64,000 nucleotides of DNA from Rhodospirillales bacterium (GTDB lineage: Bacteria; Pseudomonadota; Alphaproteobacteria; Rhodospirillales; Casp-alpha2). Position 1 is the first letter of the stretch, and each line of letters starts with the position of its first letter. Made by a program: the position numbers and the translations under genes. The stretch lies in assembly GCA_017640505.1 (NCBI GenBank), contig JAEPQO010000001.1, forward strand, positions 1,690,625 through 1,754,624. Direction: 5' to 3'. Below the pieces are notes generated by a model that worked only from the letters and a program-made list of their open reading frames with translations, was not told where the DNA came from and searched no databases. This document shows, in pieces, positions 18,511-27,387 of the stretch.

Positions 18511-19602
18511 ATGACGGAAAACAATGATCCGCTCGTTCGATTCGAATCAGTTCAAAAAAGTTATGATGGCGAAACACTCGTCGTAAAAGACCTAAATCTG
18601 GATGTGGCGCGTGGTGAGTTTCTCACCATGCTTGGTCCGTCCGGGTCGGGTAAAACGACGTGCCTCATGATGCTTGCGGGCTTCGAACCGGCGACGCACG
18701 GGGAAATCTATCTGGACAACGCACCGATCAACAACGTACCGCCGCACAAGCGCGGTATCGGCATGGTGTTCCAGAATTACGCACTTTTTCCACACATGAC
18801 GGTGGCTGAGAACCTGGCATTTCCGCTGGAAGTCAGGAAAGCCCCCAAGAGCGAGATCGAGGCGCGCGTTAAAAAGGCGCTCGACATGGTGCAGCTTGGC
18901 ACGTTCGGCAACCGGCGCCCGGCGCAGTTGTCCGGCGGGCAGCAGCAGCGTGTCGCGGTGGCCCGCGCACTCGTGTTCGACCCGGTGCTTGTCCTGATGG
19001 ACGAGCCGCTGGGCGCGCTCGACAAGCAGCTGCGCGAGCAGATGCAGTACGAGATCAAACACATTCACGAAAACCTCGGCGTGACTGTGGTCTACGTGAC
19101 ACACGATCAGTCGGAAGCACTGACCATGTCGAACCGCGTGGCGGTCTTCAATGACGGTGTGATCCAGCAACTGGCACCGCCGGATGTTCTCTATGAACGT
19201 CCCGACAATGCCTTCGTTGCGCAGTTCATCGGTGAGAACAACACGCTCGTCGGCGACATCAAGGAAGTGAACGGGGACAACGTGACAGTCGATGTCAACG
19301 GCTCCATCATCACCGCCTTGAACGTCAATACCGAAGGCGTCGGTTCGAAAACGACACTGTCGATCCGGCCGGAACGCGTTGCGGTCAATCCGTCCAACGA
19401 GGGCGATTACCAGAACGTGTTCAAGGCCAAGGTCGAGGAACTGATTTATCTCGGTGACCATATCCGCACCCGCGCATCGGTGTGCGGCGACGACGAATTC
19501 GTCGTCAAGATCGCCAACGCCTCGGCATTGGCTGCGATCAATGAAGGCACTGAGGTTACCTTTGGCTGGAAAGCAGAGGATTGCCGGGCGCTCGATGCAT
19601 AG
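18511..19602 (+). CDS. ABC importer ATP-binding protein, PotA-like
   Basis: A 363-residue ATPase from ATG 18511, which has a close AGGG upstream (in-frame alternatives at 18496 and 18457). Walker A is GPSGSGKTT, the Q-loop region is GMVFQNYALFPHMTV, the signature is QLSGGQQQRVAVARAL and Walker B is VLVLMDEPLGALD. A TOBE domain follows near residue 280 (LSIRPERVAVNP). With the binding protein and two permeases downstream it forms a spermidine/putrescine-type (PotABCD-like) importer. The exact substrate is unresolved and may be another amine or betaine. Confidence 0.93.
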   Translation: MTENNDPLVRFESVQKSYDGETLVVKDLNLDVARGEFLTMLGPSGSGKTTCLMMLAGFEPATHGEIYLDNAPINNVPPHKRGIGMVFQNYALFPHMTVAENLAFPLEVRKAPKSEIEARVKKALDMVQLGTFGNRRPAQLSGGQQQRVAVARALVFDPVLVLMDEPLGALDKQLREQMQYEIKHIHENLGVTVVYVTHDQSEALTMSNRVAVFNDGVIQQLAPPDVLYERPDNAFVAQFIGENNTLVGDIKEVNGDNVTVDVNGSIITALNVNTEGVGSKTTLSIRPERVAVNPSNEGDYQNVFKAKVEELIYLGDHIRTRASVCGDDEFVVKIANASALAAINEGTEVTFGWKAEDCRALDA

Positions 19603-19717
19603 TGAGCACCGCAAGACGGCGCGTGTGGAACGGCGCGCCGGACCCACATTTGGGCAAAATGACCGGCCCCGGCCGGTCACCGACGTTTACGTTTAAAAAC
19701 CAGGGAGTTGATTACTC

Positions 19718-20815
19718 ATGATTAACAAACTCAAACTGACGACTTTCGCAGCCGCAGGCGTTATTGCCTTCGGTGCGATGGCGGCAGCGCCGGCGAATGC
19801 CGACAGCCTGACCGTCGTTTCCTGGGGTGGTGCTTATACCAAATCCCAGGTTGAAGCGTATCACAAGCCGTTCACCAAAAAGACCGGCACGGAAATCCTT
19901 TCCGAGAACTACTCGGGCGGCCTCGCCGAAATCAAGGCGCAGGTTGAAGCCGGCAGCGTGAAGTGGGACGTCGTTGACGTCGAACTTTCCGACGCCGTGC
20001 GCGGCTGTGACGAAGGTCTGCTGGAGCCGATCGACGCGTCGATCCTGCCGCCGGCACCGGACGGCACGCCGGCCAGCAAGGACTTCATCGACGGCGCGAT
20101 CACCGACTGCGCCGTGGCGAGCATCGTCTGGTCGACGATCTATTCGTACGACAAGTCCAAGTTCTCGGGTGACAAGCCGTCGACCATCGCCGACTTCTTC
20201 GACCTGAAGAAGTTCCCGGGCAAGCGCGGCATGCGTAAGACGCCGAAAGCCAACCTGGAAATGGCGCTGGCTGCTGACGGTGTCCCGACCAGCGAAATCT
20301 ACGACGTGCTGGCGACCGACGCCGGTGTCGACCGCGCCTTCAAGAAGCTCGACAGCATCAAGGACTCGGTTGTCTGGTGGGAAGCCGGTGCACAGCCGCC
20401 GCAGCTTCTGGCTGACGGTGAAGTCGCCATGACCACCGCCTACAACGGTCGTATCTTCAACGCGATCGCGACCGAGAATAAGCCGTTCGATATCGTCTGG
20501 GATGCCCAGGTGTTCGATACGGACCTCTTCGTTGTCGTCAAGGGTGCGCCGAACAAGAAGGCCGCCATGGACTTCATCGCGTTCGCGACCGATACGCAGC
20601 GCCTCGCGGATCAGGCAGCCTGGATCTCCTACGGTCCGGCCCGCAAGTCCTCCGCGCCGCTGATCGGCAAGCACGCCGAAGCCGGTATCGAAATGGGGCC
20701 GCACATGCCGACGGCACCGGAAAACTTCAAGACCGCGATCCAGAACGACTTCGAGTTCTGGGCCGACCGTCAGGACGAGCTGAACAACCGCTTCAACTCG
20801 TGGCTGGCTAACTAA
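19718..20815 (+). CDS. Periplasmic polyamine-type solute-binding protein
   Basis: A 365-residue protein with a classical signal peptide (residues 1-28, cleavage after APANA). The mature N-terminus LTVVSWGGAYTKSQVEAY is typical of PotD/PotF-like extracellular solute-binding family 1/8 proteins. The conserved YDKSKFSGDKPSTIADFFD and LADGEVAMTTAYNGRI hinge regions are also present. It collects the substrate for the importer encoded by its neighbours. A GC-rich hairpin follows its stop codon, as often seen when a binding-protein mRNA is stabilised relative to the permease part. Confidence 0.92.
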   Translation: MINKLKLTTFAAAGVIAFGAMAAAPANADSLTVVSWGGAYTKSQVEAYHKPFTKKTGTEILSENYSGGLAEIKAQVEAGSVKWDVVDVELSDAVRGCDEGLLEPIDASILPPAPDGTPASKDFIDGAITDCAVASIVWSTIYSYDKSKFSGDKPSTIADFFDLKKFPGKRGMRKTPKANLEMALAADGVPTSEIYDVLATDAGVDRAFKKLDSIKDSVVWWEAGAQPPQLLADGEVAMTTAYNGRIFNAIATENKPFDIVWDAQVFDTDLFVVVKGAPNKKAAMDFIAFATDTQRLADQAAWISYGPARKSSAPLIGKHAEAGIEMGPHMPTAPENFKTAIQNDFEFWADRQDELNNRFNSWLAN

Positions 20816-20830
20816 TAAGAACCGCTGGAT

Positions 20831-20857
20831 CCGGGGGCGGCTTTCCGCCGTCCCCGG
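20831..20857 (+). terminator. Intra-operon hairpin after the binding-protein gene
   Basis: Imperfect GC-rich hairpin (ccgggg at 20831-20836 with ccccgg at 20852-20857, inner cgg/ccg pairing) 16 bases after the stop of the binding protein. There is no strong T-run, so it is more likely an mRNA-stabilising or attenuating hairpin than a full terminator. Confidence 0.45.
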
Positions 20858-20931
20858 TATCCTCGGCAACCTAAAAAGATTTTGCCGAAGCGGCGCCAAA
20901 AGCCGCGGCAGAGGGAAAACGGGGTGGCGAA

Positions 20932-22173
20932 ATGAGCGAACAGCTTACGACAGTCGACGGGCGACCGCTTAAGGCAGCACTGGCAAGCGCCGAGAGATCG
21001 AAGCGCATCCGGGCCGTGCTCCTGGTCATGCCGCTTTTCATATTTATCTTCTTTTCTTTCCTTTATCCGATTGCATTGATGCTCTACCGCTCGGTAGAGA
21101 ACCCGCTGATCGCACAGCACATGCCGGAGACGGTCGCCGTTCTTGAGGATTGGGACGGCAACGAGGTGCCCGGCGAGGAGGCTTTTGCCGCGCTCGCCAA
21201 GGACCTGGTCGTCGCGCGCGAATCTCGTGAAATCGGCAAGGTCGCGACCCGGTTGAACTTTGAAACCCCGGGATTGCGCAGTGTCATTACCGGGTCGGCC
21301 CGAAGCGCCGGCAAATGGGAACCGCCCTACAAGGAAAAATTCATCGACCGCCGAAAGGAATGGGGTGAACTTGCCACATGGGCGACGATCAAGCGGTTGT
21401 CGCCGACGATTACGAGCGTGAATTACCTTGCCGCGGTCGATCGCCAGTACAGCGTCGACGGCGAAATCCAGATGATCGGCGAGGACTACCAGATCTACGT
21501 CGATCTGTTCCTGCGCACGCTCTGGATGAGCGTGGTCGTCACGGTGTCGTGTCTCATTCTCGGTTTCCCGATCGCCTACATGCTGGCCAGTTTGCCGCTC
21601 AGGCACTCGAACCTGTTGATGATCCTTGTGTTGCTGCCGTTCTGGACATCGCTGCTGGTGCGGACCACGTCGTGGATTGTGCTCCTGCAGACCCAGGGTG
21701 TGTTGAACGACATTATGGTTTGGACCGGGATTATAGATGACGCGCAGCGAATACAGCTGATATTCAACGCACAAGGCACGGTCATTGCCATGACGCAGAT
21801 TTTGCTGCCGTTCATGGTGTTGCCGCTCTACAGCGTGATGAAGACTATTCCGCCAAGTTATCTGCGTGCGGCCGAATCTCTCGGTGCGCACCGGTTCCTG
21901 GCATTTTGGCGCATCTATGTGCCGAATACGCTGCCGGGTGTCGGCGCCGGGTGCCTGCTCGTGTTCATTCTCGCCATCGGGTACTACATCACGCCGGCGC
22001 TGGTCGGTGGCCAGGATGGTCAGATGATCTCGAACATGATCGCTTTCCACATGCAGAAATCCCTCAACTGGGGCCTGGCGGCCGCGCTTGGCGGTATCCT
22101 GCTTGTCGGCGTCATCATCCTGTATTGGCTGTACAACAAACTGGTCGGTATCGACCGTCTGAAGCTGGGGTAA
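20932..22173 (+). CDS. ABC importer permease, PotB-like
   Basis: A 413-residue inner-membrane permease. The first transmembrane segment (VLLVMPLFIFIFFSFLYPIALMLYRS) is separated from the rest by about 150 largely hydrophilic residues. These make it longer than the roughly 280-residue E. coli PotB. The remaining five or so segments include the cytoplasmic coupling motif SLGAHRFLAFWRIYVPNTLPG (EAA-like). It lies seven bases from the second permease and is part of the same operon. The enlarged periplasmic loop is shared by some alphaproteobacterial homologues and may contact the binding protein. Confidence 0.92.
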   Translation: MSEQLTTVDGRPLKAALASAERSKRIRAVLLVMPLFIFIFFSFLYPIALMLYRSVENPLIAQHMPETVAVLEDWDGNEVPGEEAFAALAKDLVVARESREIGKVATRLNFETPGLRSVITGSARSAGKWEPPYKEKFIDRRKEWGELATWATIKRLSPTITSVNYLAAVDRQYSVDGEIQMIGEDYQIYVDLFLRTLWMSVVVTVSCLILGFPIAYMLASLPLRHSNLLMILVLLPFWTSLLVRTTSWIVLLQTQGVLNDIMVWTGIIDDAQRIQLIFNAQGTVIAMTQILLPFMVLPLYSVMKTIPPSYLRAAESLGAHRFLAFWRIYVPNTLPGVGAGCLLVFILAIGYYITPALVGGQDGQMISNMIAFHMQKSLNWGLAAALGGILLVGVIILYWLYNKLVGIDRLKLG

Positions 22174-22179
22174 GAAGAC

Positions 22180-23052
22180 ATGAGCCAGATTTCACTTCCA
22201 GATCATGCCGGCCCCGTAGAGACCATTTGGCACTACCTGTATATCTTTATCTGCTGCCTGGTCTTCCTGTTCCTGATCGCGCCGATCCTGGTGATCATTC
22301 CGCTCAGCTTTAATGCGGAACCGTACTTCACGTTCACCAAGCAAATGATGTCGCTCGATCCCGAAGCGTTTTCCATGCGCTGGTATCAGGACTTTATGAA
22401 CAAGGAAATCTGGCAGGTTTCCATCGGCAACTCGTTCTTCATTGCGTTTTGCGCGACCATTCTGGCGACGACGCTGGGGACGATTGCGGCGCTCGGCCTG
22501 TCGCGGGCGGAAATGCCCTACAAAGGCCTGTTCATGGGGCTGTTGATTTCGCCGATGATCGTGCCGCTGGTGATCACGGCGGCCGGTATCTTCTTCTTCT
22601 ACGCAACGGTGAATGATTACATTCCGCTGACCGGCACGTATCTTGGCGTCATTTTGGCGCATACGGTGCTCGGCACGCCGTTCGTGGTTATCACGGTGAC
22701 GGCCACACTCAGCGGTTTCGACCATTCGCTGACCCGCGCCGGCGCGATGCTCGGTGCAGATCCGACGACGGTGTTCTTCAAGATCATCATGCCGTTGATC
22801 CTGCCGGGCGTGATCTCGGGGGCGCTGTTCGCCTTCGTGACGTCGTTCGACGAGGTTGTCGTGGTTCTGTTCGTTGCATCCGTGGAGCAACAGACGATTC
22901 CGCGTCAGATGTGGGCCGGTATTCGCGAGTCCATCAGTCCGACGATCCTTGCCGTGGCGACGATCCTGATCTGTATCTCGGTCGTCCTGCTGGCAACGGT
23001 GGAACTGCTGCGCCGCCGCTCCGAGCGTCTGCGTGGCATGAGCCCGGGCTGA
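22180..23052 (+). CDS. ABC importer permease, PotC-like
   Basis: A 290-residue permease with six hydrophobic segments. The first is LYIFICCLVFLFLIAPILVII. The coupling EAA loop reads AGAMLGADPTTVFFKIIMPLILPG. The FTKQMMSLDPEAFSMRWY region before the core is common in PotC-like subunits. It is the last gene of the importer operon (18511-23052) and ends 71 bases before the phosphatase gene. It forms the heterodimeric channel with the PotB-like subunit. Confidence 0.93.
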   Translation: MSQISLPDHAGPVETIWHYLYIFICCLVFLFLIAPILVIIPLSFNAEPYFTFTKQMMSLDPEAFSMRWYQDFMNKEIWQVSIGNSFFIAFCATILATTLGTIAALGLSRAEMPYKGLFMGLLISPMIVPLVITAAGIFFFYATVNDYIPLTGTYLGVILAHTVLGTPFVVITVTATLSGFDHSLTRAGAMLGADPTTVFFKIIMPLILPGVISGALFAFVTSFDEVVVVLFVASVEQQTIPRQMWAGIRESISPTILAVATILICISVVLLATVELLRRRSERLRGMSPG

Positions 23053-23123
23053 GTACGCCGAGGTCATCAAAACCTAACGCAGTGGCGTCTTGTTTTTTCG
23101 GCATCCGGCATTAATTTGTCGGC

Positions 23124-23711
23124 ATGACATCCATTGCACTTGCCGATCTCACCATTTGCGGCGTCGAAGAGCTGCCCGAGCATGCCGGGCGCGCGGTGAC
23201 GCACGTTCTCACCGTTATTGATCCGGACTGGCCGGAAATCCCGGCTTTCGACAGCTTCGACGAGCACCACCGGCTTACGCTCCGGTGCCACGATGTGATC
23301 GACCCGCTGCCCGGGCGTACGCCGCCGAGCCCGGAACTCGTCGGCGAGGTCCTGGACTTCGGCCGTGACGTCGCCCAGCAGGCGGCGAGCGGCGATCCCG
23401 TCCGGTTGCTGATTCATTGCCATATGGGCGTGTCGCGCTCGTCGGCGGCGATGCTGTCGTTTCTGGCGCAGGTGCACCGGGAAGAACCGGTGCACGTGCT
23501 TTACGACCGGTTGCGGACCATCCGGCCGCAGGCGTGGCCGAATTCGGTGATGGTCGGTTTCATCGATGAGCAACTCGATTTCGGGGGCGCGCTTGTGGAA
23601 GGGCTGCGTACCCATTACGGGCACCGGCTTCGCGCGCATCCGCGCACCGGCGAGTGGATGATGGCAAACGGCCGTACACGCGAAGTGGAAATGGCGATAA
23701 TGCCGGACTGA
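23124..23711 (+). CDS. Tyrosine/dual-specificity phosphatase-like protein
   Basis: A 195-residue protein. The phosphatase loop is IHCHMGVSRSSAAML, giving the C-x5-R motif with Cys about 99 and Arg about 105. A general-acid Asp could be the one in CHDVIDPLPG. No signal peptide or membrane segment is seen, so it should be cytoplasmic. In this lineage such small proteins are annotated as protein tyrosine phosphatases; substrates are unknown. It is convergent with the M24 hydrolase gene, with two bases between stop codons. Confidence 0.8.
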   Translation: MTSIALADLTICGVEELPEHAGRAVTHVLTVIDPDWPEIPAFDSFDEHHRLTLRCHDVIDPLPGRTPPSPELVGEVLDFGRDVAQQAASGDPVRLLIHCHMGVSRSSAAMLSFLAQVHREEPVHVLYDRLRTIRPQAWPNSVMVGFIDEQLDFGGALVEGLRTHYGHRLRAHPRTGEWMMANGRTREVEMAIMPD

Positions 23712-23713
23712 CG

Positions 23714-24886
23714 TCAGTCCTTGACGACCAGTCCCTGCGGAAAATCACAAAGTTTTTCGGCGCCGGTATCTGTGACCAGCACCCCTTCGCTGATCTCGAC
23801 ACCCCAGTTATCCAGCCAGATTCCCGGCATGACGTGAATGGTCATGCCCGCCTGCAGCGATGTGGTGTCGCCCGGACGAATGGAAATCGTGTGCTCGCCC
23901 CAGTCCGGGGGATAGTTGAGGCCGATGGAATAGCCCATGCGCGAATCCTTGACGATCCCGTGACGGCTGACAACGCGGTTCCACGCGGCATGGACTTCCT
24001 CGCACGTCACACCCGGACGCATGCTCTCGACGGCCACGTTCAGCGCCTCGACGGCGACCTCGGCGATCTCCGCCATGCGTTTCGGCGGCGGCCCCAGGTG
24101 TACGGTGCGCGACATCGGGCAGTGATAGCGCATGCGGCACCCGGCAAGTTCCAGGATCGTCGCTTCGCCTTTCTTGAAGGGTTCCGAATTCCACGTCAGG
24201 TGCGGCGTCGTGGTGCCGAGGCCGGTCGGCAGCATCGGCACGATGGAGGTGTACTCGCCGCCGAACGCCTCCGTGCCCCGAATCTGCGCATTATAGATAT
24301 CGGCGACCGCATCACACTGCCGCACCCCGGGTTCAATGGCATCGATACCGGCCTGCATGGCAAGTTCGACGAGCTTGGCGGCTTCCCGCATATAGGCGAT
24401 TTCGCTGGCGCTTTTGACGATACGGACCCAGTTGACGAGGTTTTTCGAATCTTCGAACGTTGCGTCCGGCATGGCGGCGCCGAGGGCTGCATGCGCACGC
24501 GCGGAATAATAATAGGCGTCCATATCGATGCCGACGCGGCCCTTGCCCAACCCGCGCTCGACCAGCAGCCCGCCGATCCAGTCCATCGGATGAATATCCT
24601 CGGCCTGTACATAATGGTCGGGGTAGCCGAGCATGTTTTCTTCGTTCAGGTGCGTGGTGACGAAACCACCGGCGCGATCGATACCGCGCACGATGCAGAT
24701 CGGTTCACTTTCTTCCTGTGCAACGGCGACCACTTGCGGCGTGTAAAATGACCAGCCGTCGTATCCTGTCAGGTAATTCATATTGGCCGGATTGCACGTG
24801 ATCAGCAGGTCGAGACCCTGCGCGGCCATACGTGCACGAACGCGATCGACGCGGATGTCATACTCGGCTTTTTCAAAGCTGCGCAT
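23714..24886 (-). CDS. doeA: M24-family hydrolase, ectoine hydrolase (DoeA)-like
   Basis: A 390-residue pita-bread-fold protein. The N-terminal creatinase domain includes MNYLTGYDGWSFYTPQVVAV and ENMLGYPDHYVQ, segments I associate with DoeA ectoine hydrolases. The catalytic half starts near LVNWVRIVKSASEIAYMREA. Where metal-dependent aminopeptidases have two metal-binding Asp, this protein reads ELAGCRMRYHCPMSRT, so both are missing; creatinase and ectoine hydrolase also work without metal. Ectoine ring opening to N-acetyl-diaminobutyrate is the best guess, but no deacetylase partner (DoeB) lies next to it. It is divergent from a GlxA-type regulator. Confidence 0.75.
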   Translation of the reverse strand: MRSFEKAEYDIRVDRVRARMAAQGLDLLITCNPANMNYLTGYDGWSFYTPQVVAVAQEESEPICIVRGIDRAGGFVTTHLNEENMLGYPDHYVQAEDIHPMDWIGGLLVERGLGKGRVGIDMDAYYYSARAHAALGAAMPDATFEDSKNLVNWVRIVKSASEIAYMREAAKLVELAMQAGIDAIEPGVRQCDAVADIYNAQIRGTEAFGGEYTSIVPMLPTGLGTTTPHLTWNSEPFKKGEATILELAGCRMRYHCPMSRTVHLGPPPKRMAEIAEVAVEALNVAVESMRPGVTCEEVHAAWNRVVSRHGIVKDSRMGYSIGLNYPPDWGEHTISIRPGDTTSLQAGMTIHVMPGIWLDNWGVEISEGVLVTDTGAEKLCDFPQGLVVKD

Positions 24887-25044
24887 ACGAGCGGTGACCC
24901 CCTAAACTATTGATCAGTAATGCCTACCTCGGTTCTTGCGCCGTGTCACGCGAATGTCATTTGTGTATTTTCTCTTTTTTTAATGTGCACTAATCTCGTC
25001 CGAATACGACGTAAAATGAGTCGTTTGATAAGGGAATTTTGCCC
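24887..25044. promoter_or_regulatory. Divergent promoter region, hydrolase / AraC-type regulator
   Basis: 158 bases between two divergent starts. The AT-rich stretch at about 24960-25020 and the geometry suggest that the regulator controls the hydrolase gene and perhaps itself. The regulator start at ATG 25045 is supported by AGGGA at 25031-25035. No operator can be defined confidently. Confidence 0.4.
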
Positions 25045-26010
25045 ATGTTCGGTGGCGCAAGCGGGGTCAAACCGCACAAAATCGGTTTCGTGCTGTTGCC
25101 CGAATTCACGATGATCGGGTTCAGCGCCGGCGTGGAGCCGTTCCGGATCGCCAACCGTCTGGCGGAGAAATCGCTCTATGCGTGCGACGTCTATTCCGAA
25201 GACGGGAACCCGGTGATGGCAAGTAACGGCCTGTCGGTGAATGTCGACGGTCCGATCAGCGCCGCTGAAGGCCTGGAGACGATTTTTGTCTGTGCCGGGC
25301 TGAACGTGAAGTCCTATACGTCGAAAGGATTGATCCAGAAGCTCCGGCGGCTGGCGTCGCACGGCACCGGGATCGGCGCGATCTGCACCGGGACAGAAAT
25401 CCTTGCAAAAGCGGGGCTTCTGGAAGGGTACAGCTGCACGATCCATTGGGAGAACATGCCCTCGTTCATCGAGGACTATCCCGAACTGGACGTCGTGACA
25501 GAGCTGTTCGAAATCGACCGCAACCGTTACACCTGCGCCGGCGGCACGGCGGCACTCGATCTTTCGCTCCGGCTGATTGCATTGCATTACGACGCGGCGA
25601 CGGCGGCGGCGGTTGCCGACCAGCTCATTCATCATCGCATCCGCGAGGGCGATGAGGGCCAGCGCATGGAACTTCGGACCCGGCTGGGTGTATCGCACCC
25701 GAAACTCCTGGCGGTCATCCAGCAGATGGAAGAAAGCCTCGAAGAGCCGGTCAACTGTGCACAACTCGCCGCCGGGGTCGGGCTTTCGACGCGTCAGCTC
25801 GAACGACTGTTCCGGAAATATCTGGGGACGGCGCCAACCAAGTATTATCTATCGTTGCGATTGAGCCGCGCCCGGTTCCTTTTACGCCAAACGAGCCTGC
25901 CGATTCTCTCCATCGCGCTCGCCTGCGGATTCGTCTCGGCGTCGCATTTCTCGAAGTGCTACCGCGAGCACTACAACCGGACGCCCAGCCTCGAACGCCG
26001 GACCGCCTGA
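25045..26010 (+). CDS. GlxA-family AraC-type transcriptional regulator (GbdR/CdhR-like)
   Basis: A 321-residue regulator. Residues about 10-180 form a DJ-1/PfpI-like amidotransferase-fold sensor (IGFVLLPEFTMIGFSAGVEP; GAICTGTEILAKAGLL, where Cys sits at the nucleophile elbow; YTCAGGTAALDLSL). The C-terminal 100 residues carry two AraC helix-turn-helix units (CAQLAAGVGLSTRQLERLF and ILSIALACGFVSASHFSKCY). Members such as GbdR and CdhR sense glycine betaine, dimethylglycine or carnitine. That fits the quaternary-amine genes in this window, but the ligand here is inferred. Confidence 0.88.
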   Translation: MFGGASGVKPHKIGFVLLPEFTMIGFSAGVEPFRIANRLAEKSLYACDVYSEDGNPVMASNGLSVNVDGPISAAEGLETIFVCAGLNVKSYTSKGLIQKLRRLASHGTGIGAICTGTEILAKAGLLEGYSCTIHWENMPSFIEDYPELDVVTELFEIDRNRYTCAGGTAALDLSLRLIALHYDAATAAAVADQLIHHRIREGDEGQRMELRTRLGVSHPKLLAVIQQMEESLEEPVNCAQLAAGVGLSTRQLERLFRKYLGTAPTKYYLSLRLSRARFLLRQTSLPILSIALACGFVSASHFSKCYREHYNRTPSLERRTA

Positions 26011-26015
26011 TCCCT

Positions 26016-27332
26016 TTAAATTTTGCGTTGCAGGCCCGGCAGCATCCAGCCGAGCGTGACGGCACGTGCCGCCATCAGGACCATGAACGCGCCCCAAAGG
26101 CCGTGGTTTGCGAACGGCGGCACCAGGACCGGCAGTGCCGCCAGGTAAACCAGCAGCGACACGATCATGGCGTTGCGCATTTCCCGGGACCACGTGCAGC
26201 CGATGAAAATGCCGTCGAGCTGGAAGCTCCAGACCGACACCAGTGGCAGCAGAATGCTCCAGATCAGGTAGGTGCGTGCCGTTTCGCGAACGCTTTCGAC
26301 GATGGTCAGGGCATCGATCATATAGGGGCCGAGCGTCGCGGTCAGGCCACTGAAGACGACGGCGAGAAGGAACGACCAGAACACCGTGGTGCGGATGGCG
26401 GCAGCGAAGTTGCGGCGGTTACGCGCCCCCTTGGCTTCGCCGGCGAGGGCTTCCGCCGCGTTCGAGAAGCCGTCGAGGGCATAGGCGGTAAGCACCTGCA
26501 GGTGAAGCAGGATGGCGTTCGCGGCGAGCACGCTGTCGCCCATGCGCGCGCCCAGCGCGGTCAGGATCACGAACACCGATTGCAGGCACATCGAACGGAT
26601 GAAAATATCGCGGTTCACGCCCAACATGCGTTTGAACGGGCCCGCCTGCATGATCTGCGCGCCGTCGAAATGCCCGCCCATGCGTCTCAGGTGCTGTCCG
26701 GCCAGTGCGAGACCAAGGATCACCGCCGTGGTCTCGCCGATGACGGTCGCCCAGGCGACGCCGGCGACACCCCAGCCGAGACCGAGCACGAACCAGAAAT
26801 CCAGAATCGCGTTGATCCCGTTCATGTAAATCTGCGTGATCAGCGCGGCGCGTGTGTTCTGCACGCCGAAGAACCAGCCGAGCAGGGCAAAGTTGGCGAG
26901 CGCCGCGGGCGCCGACCAAATGCGAACCTCGAAGTATTCCCGGGTGAGCGGCAGGACGCTCTCGCTGGGGCCGACGGTGAGCGCCGAGATTTCGAAAATC
27001 GGCCATTGCAAAATGACCATTGCCACGCCGATGACGATGCCGAGCATGAGCGCGCGGACCAGCCACGTCCGGACCTCGCGTCCGTCACGTGCCCCGAAGG
27101 ACTGTGCCGTCAGTCCCGTGGTGCCCATGCGCAGGAAATTACAGCCGTGATAGAGCAGGTTGAAGATCAATGCGCCGATGGCGACGGCACCGACGAATTC
27201 GGGTCCGGGTAGCCGCCCGACGACGGCGGTATCGACAATTCCCAGGATCGGCACCGATACGTTGGTGACGATAACGGGAAGGGCGATACGCCACGTGCGG
27301 CGGTGCCAGTATTTCGCATCCTGGTCAAACAT
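26016..27332 (-). CDS. MATE-family efflux transporter (DinF-like)
   Basis: A 438-residue protein with about twelve hydrophobic segments. It begins IALPVIVTNVSVPILGIVDTAVVGRLPGPEFVGAVAIG, cut here into the family hallmarks: PVIVTNVSVPILGIVDTAV and the early Asp in a helix. The second half repeats the layout. MATE proteins extrude cationic or organic compounds using Na+ or H+ gradients. It is the last gene on the strand after the corrinoid operon (55 bases after the activator stop), and may be cotranscribed. A substrate cannot be assigned. Confidence 0.88.
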   Translation of the reverse strand: MFDQDAKYWHRRTWRIALPVIVTNVSVPILGIVDTAVVGRLPGPEFVGAVAIGALIFNLLYHGCNFLRMGTTGLTAQSFGARDGREVRTWLVRALMLGIVIGVAMVILQWPIFEISALTVGPSESVLPLTREYFEVRIWSAPAALANFALLGWFFGVQNTRAALITQIYMNGINAILDFWFVLGLGWGVAGVAWATVIGETTAVILGLALAGQHLRRMGGHFDGAQIMQAGPFKRMLGVNRDIFIRSMCLQSVFVILTALGARMGDSVLAANAILLHLQVLTAYALDGFSNAAEALAGEAKGARNRRNFAAAIRTTVFWSFLLAVVFSGLTATLGPYMIDALTIVESVRETARTYLIWSILLPLVSVWSFQLDGIFIGCTWSREMRNAMIVSLLVYLAALPVLVPPFANHGLWGAFMVLMAARAVTLGWMLPGLQRKI

Positions 27333-27387
27333 GGGGTTTTGGTAGGGAGATTCCGGGGAAAAAACAAACCCCTTTACGCCGGGACGA

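Noticed and set aside
19655-19682. Palindrome gaccggccccggccggtc before the binding-protein gene as a terminator
   Set aside because: No T-run follows and it sits inside an operon; it may be a chance GC palindrome or a weak RNA hairpin.
19712-22050. Long antisense open frames (395 and 412 codons) opposite the binding protein and PotB-like permease
   Set aside because: The plus-strand genes have signal peptides, membrane helices and family motifs; the antisense translations have none.
25956-27212. A 418-codon plus-strand frame opposite the MATE gene
   Set aside because: Composition is His/Arg/Asp-rich and unstructured, and the MATE protein on the other strand is complete.
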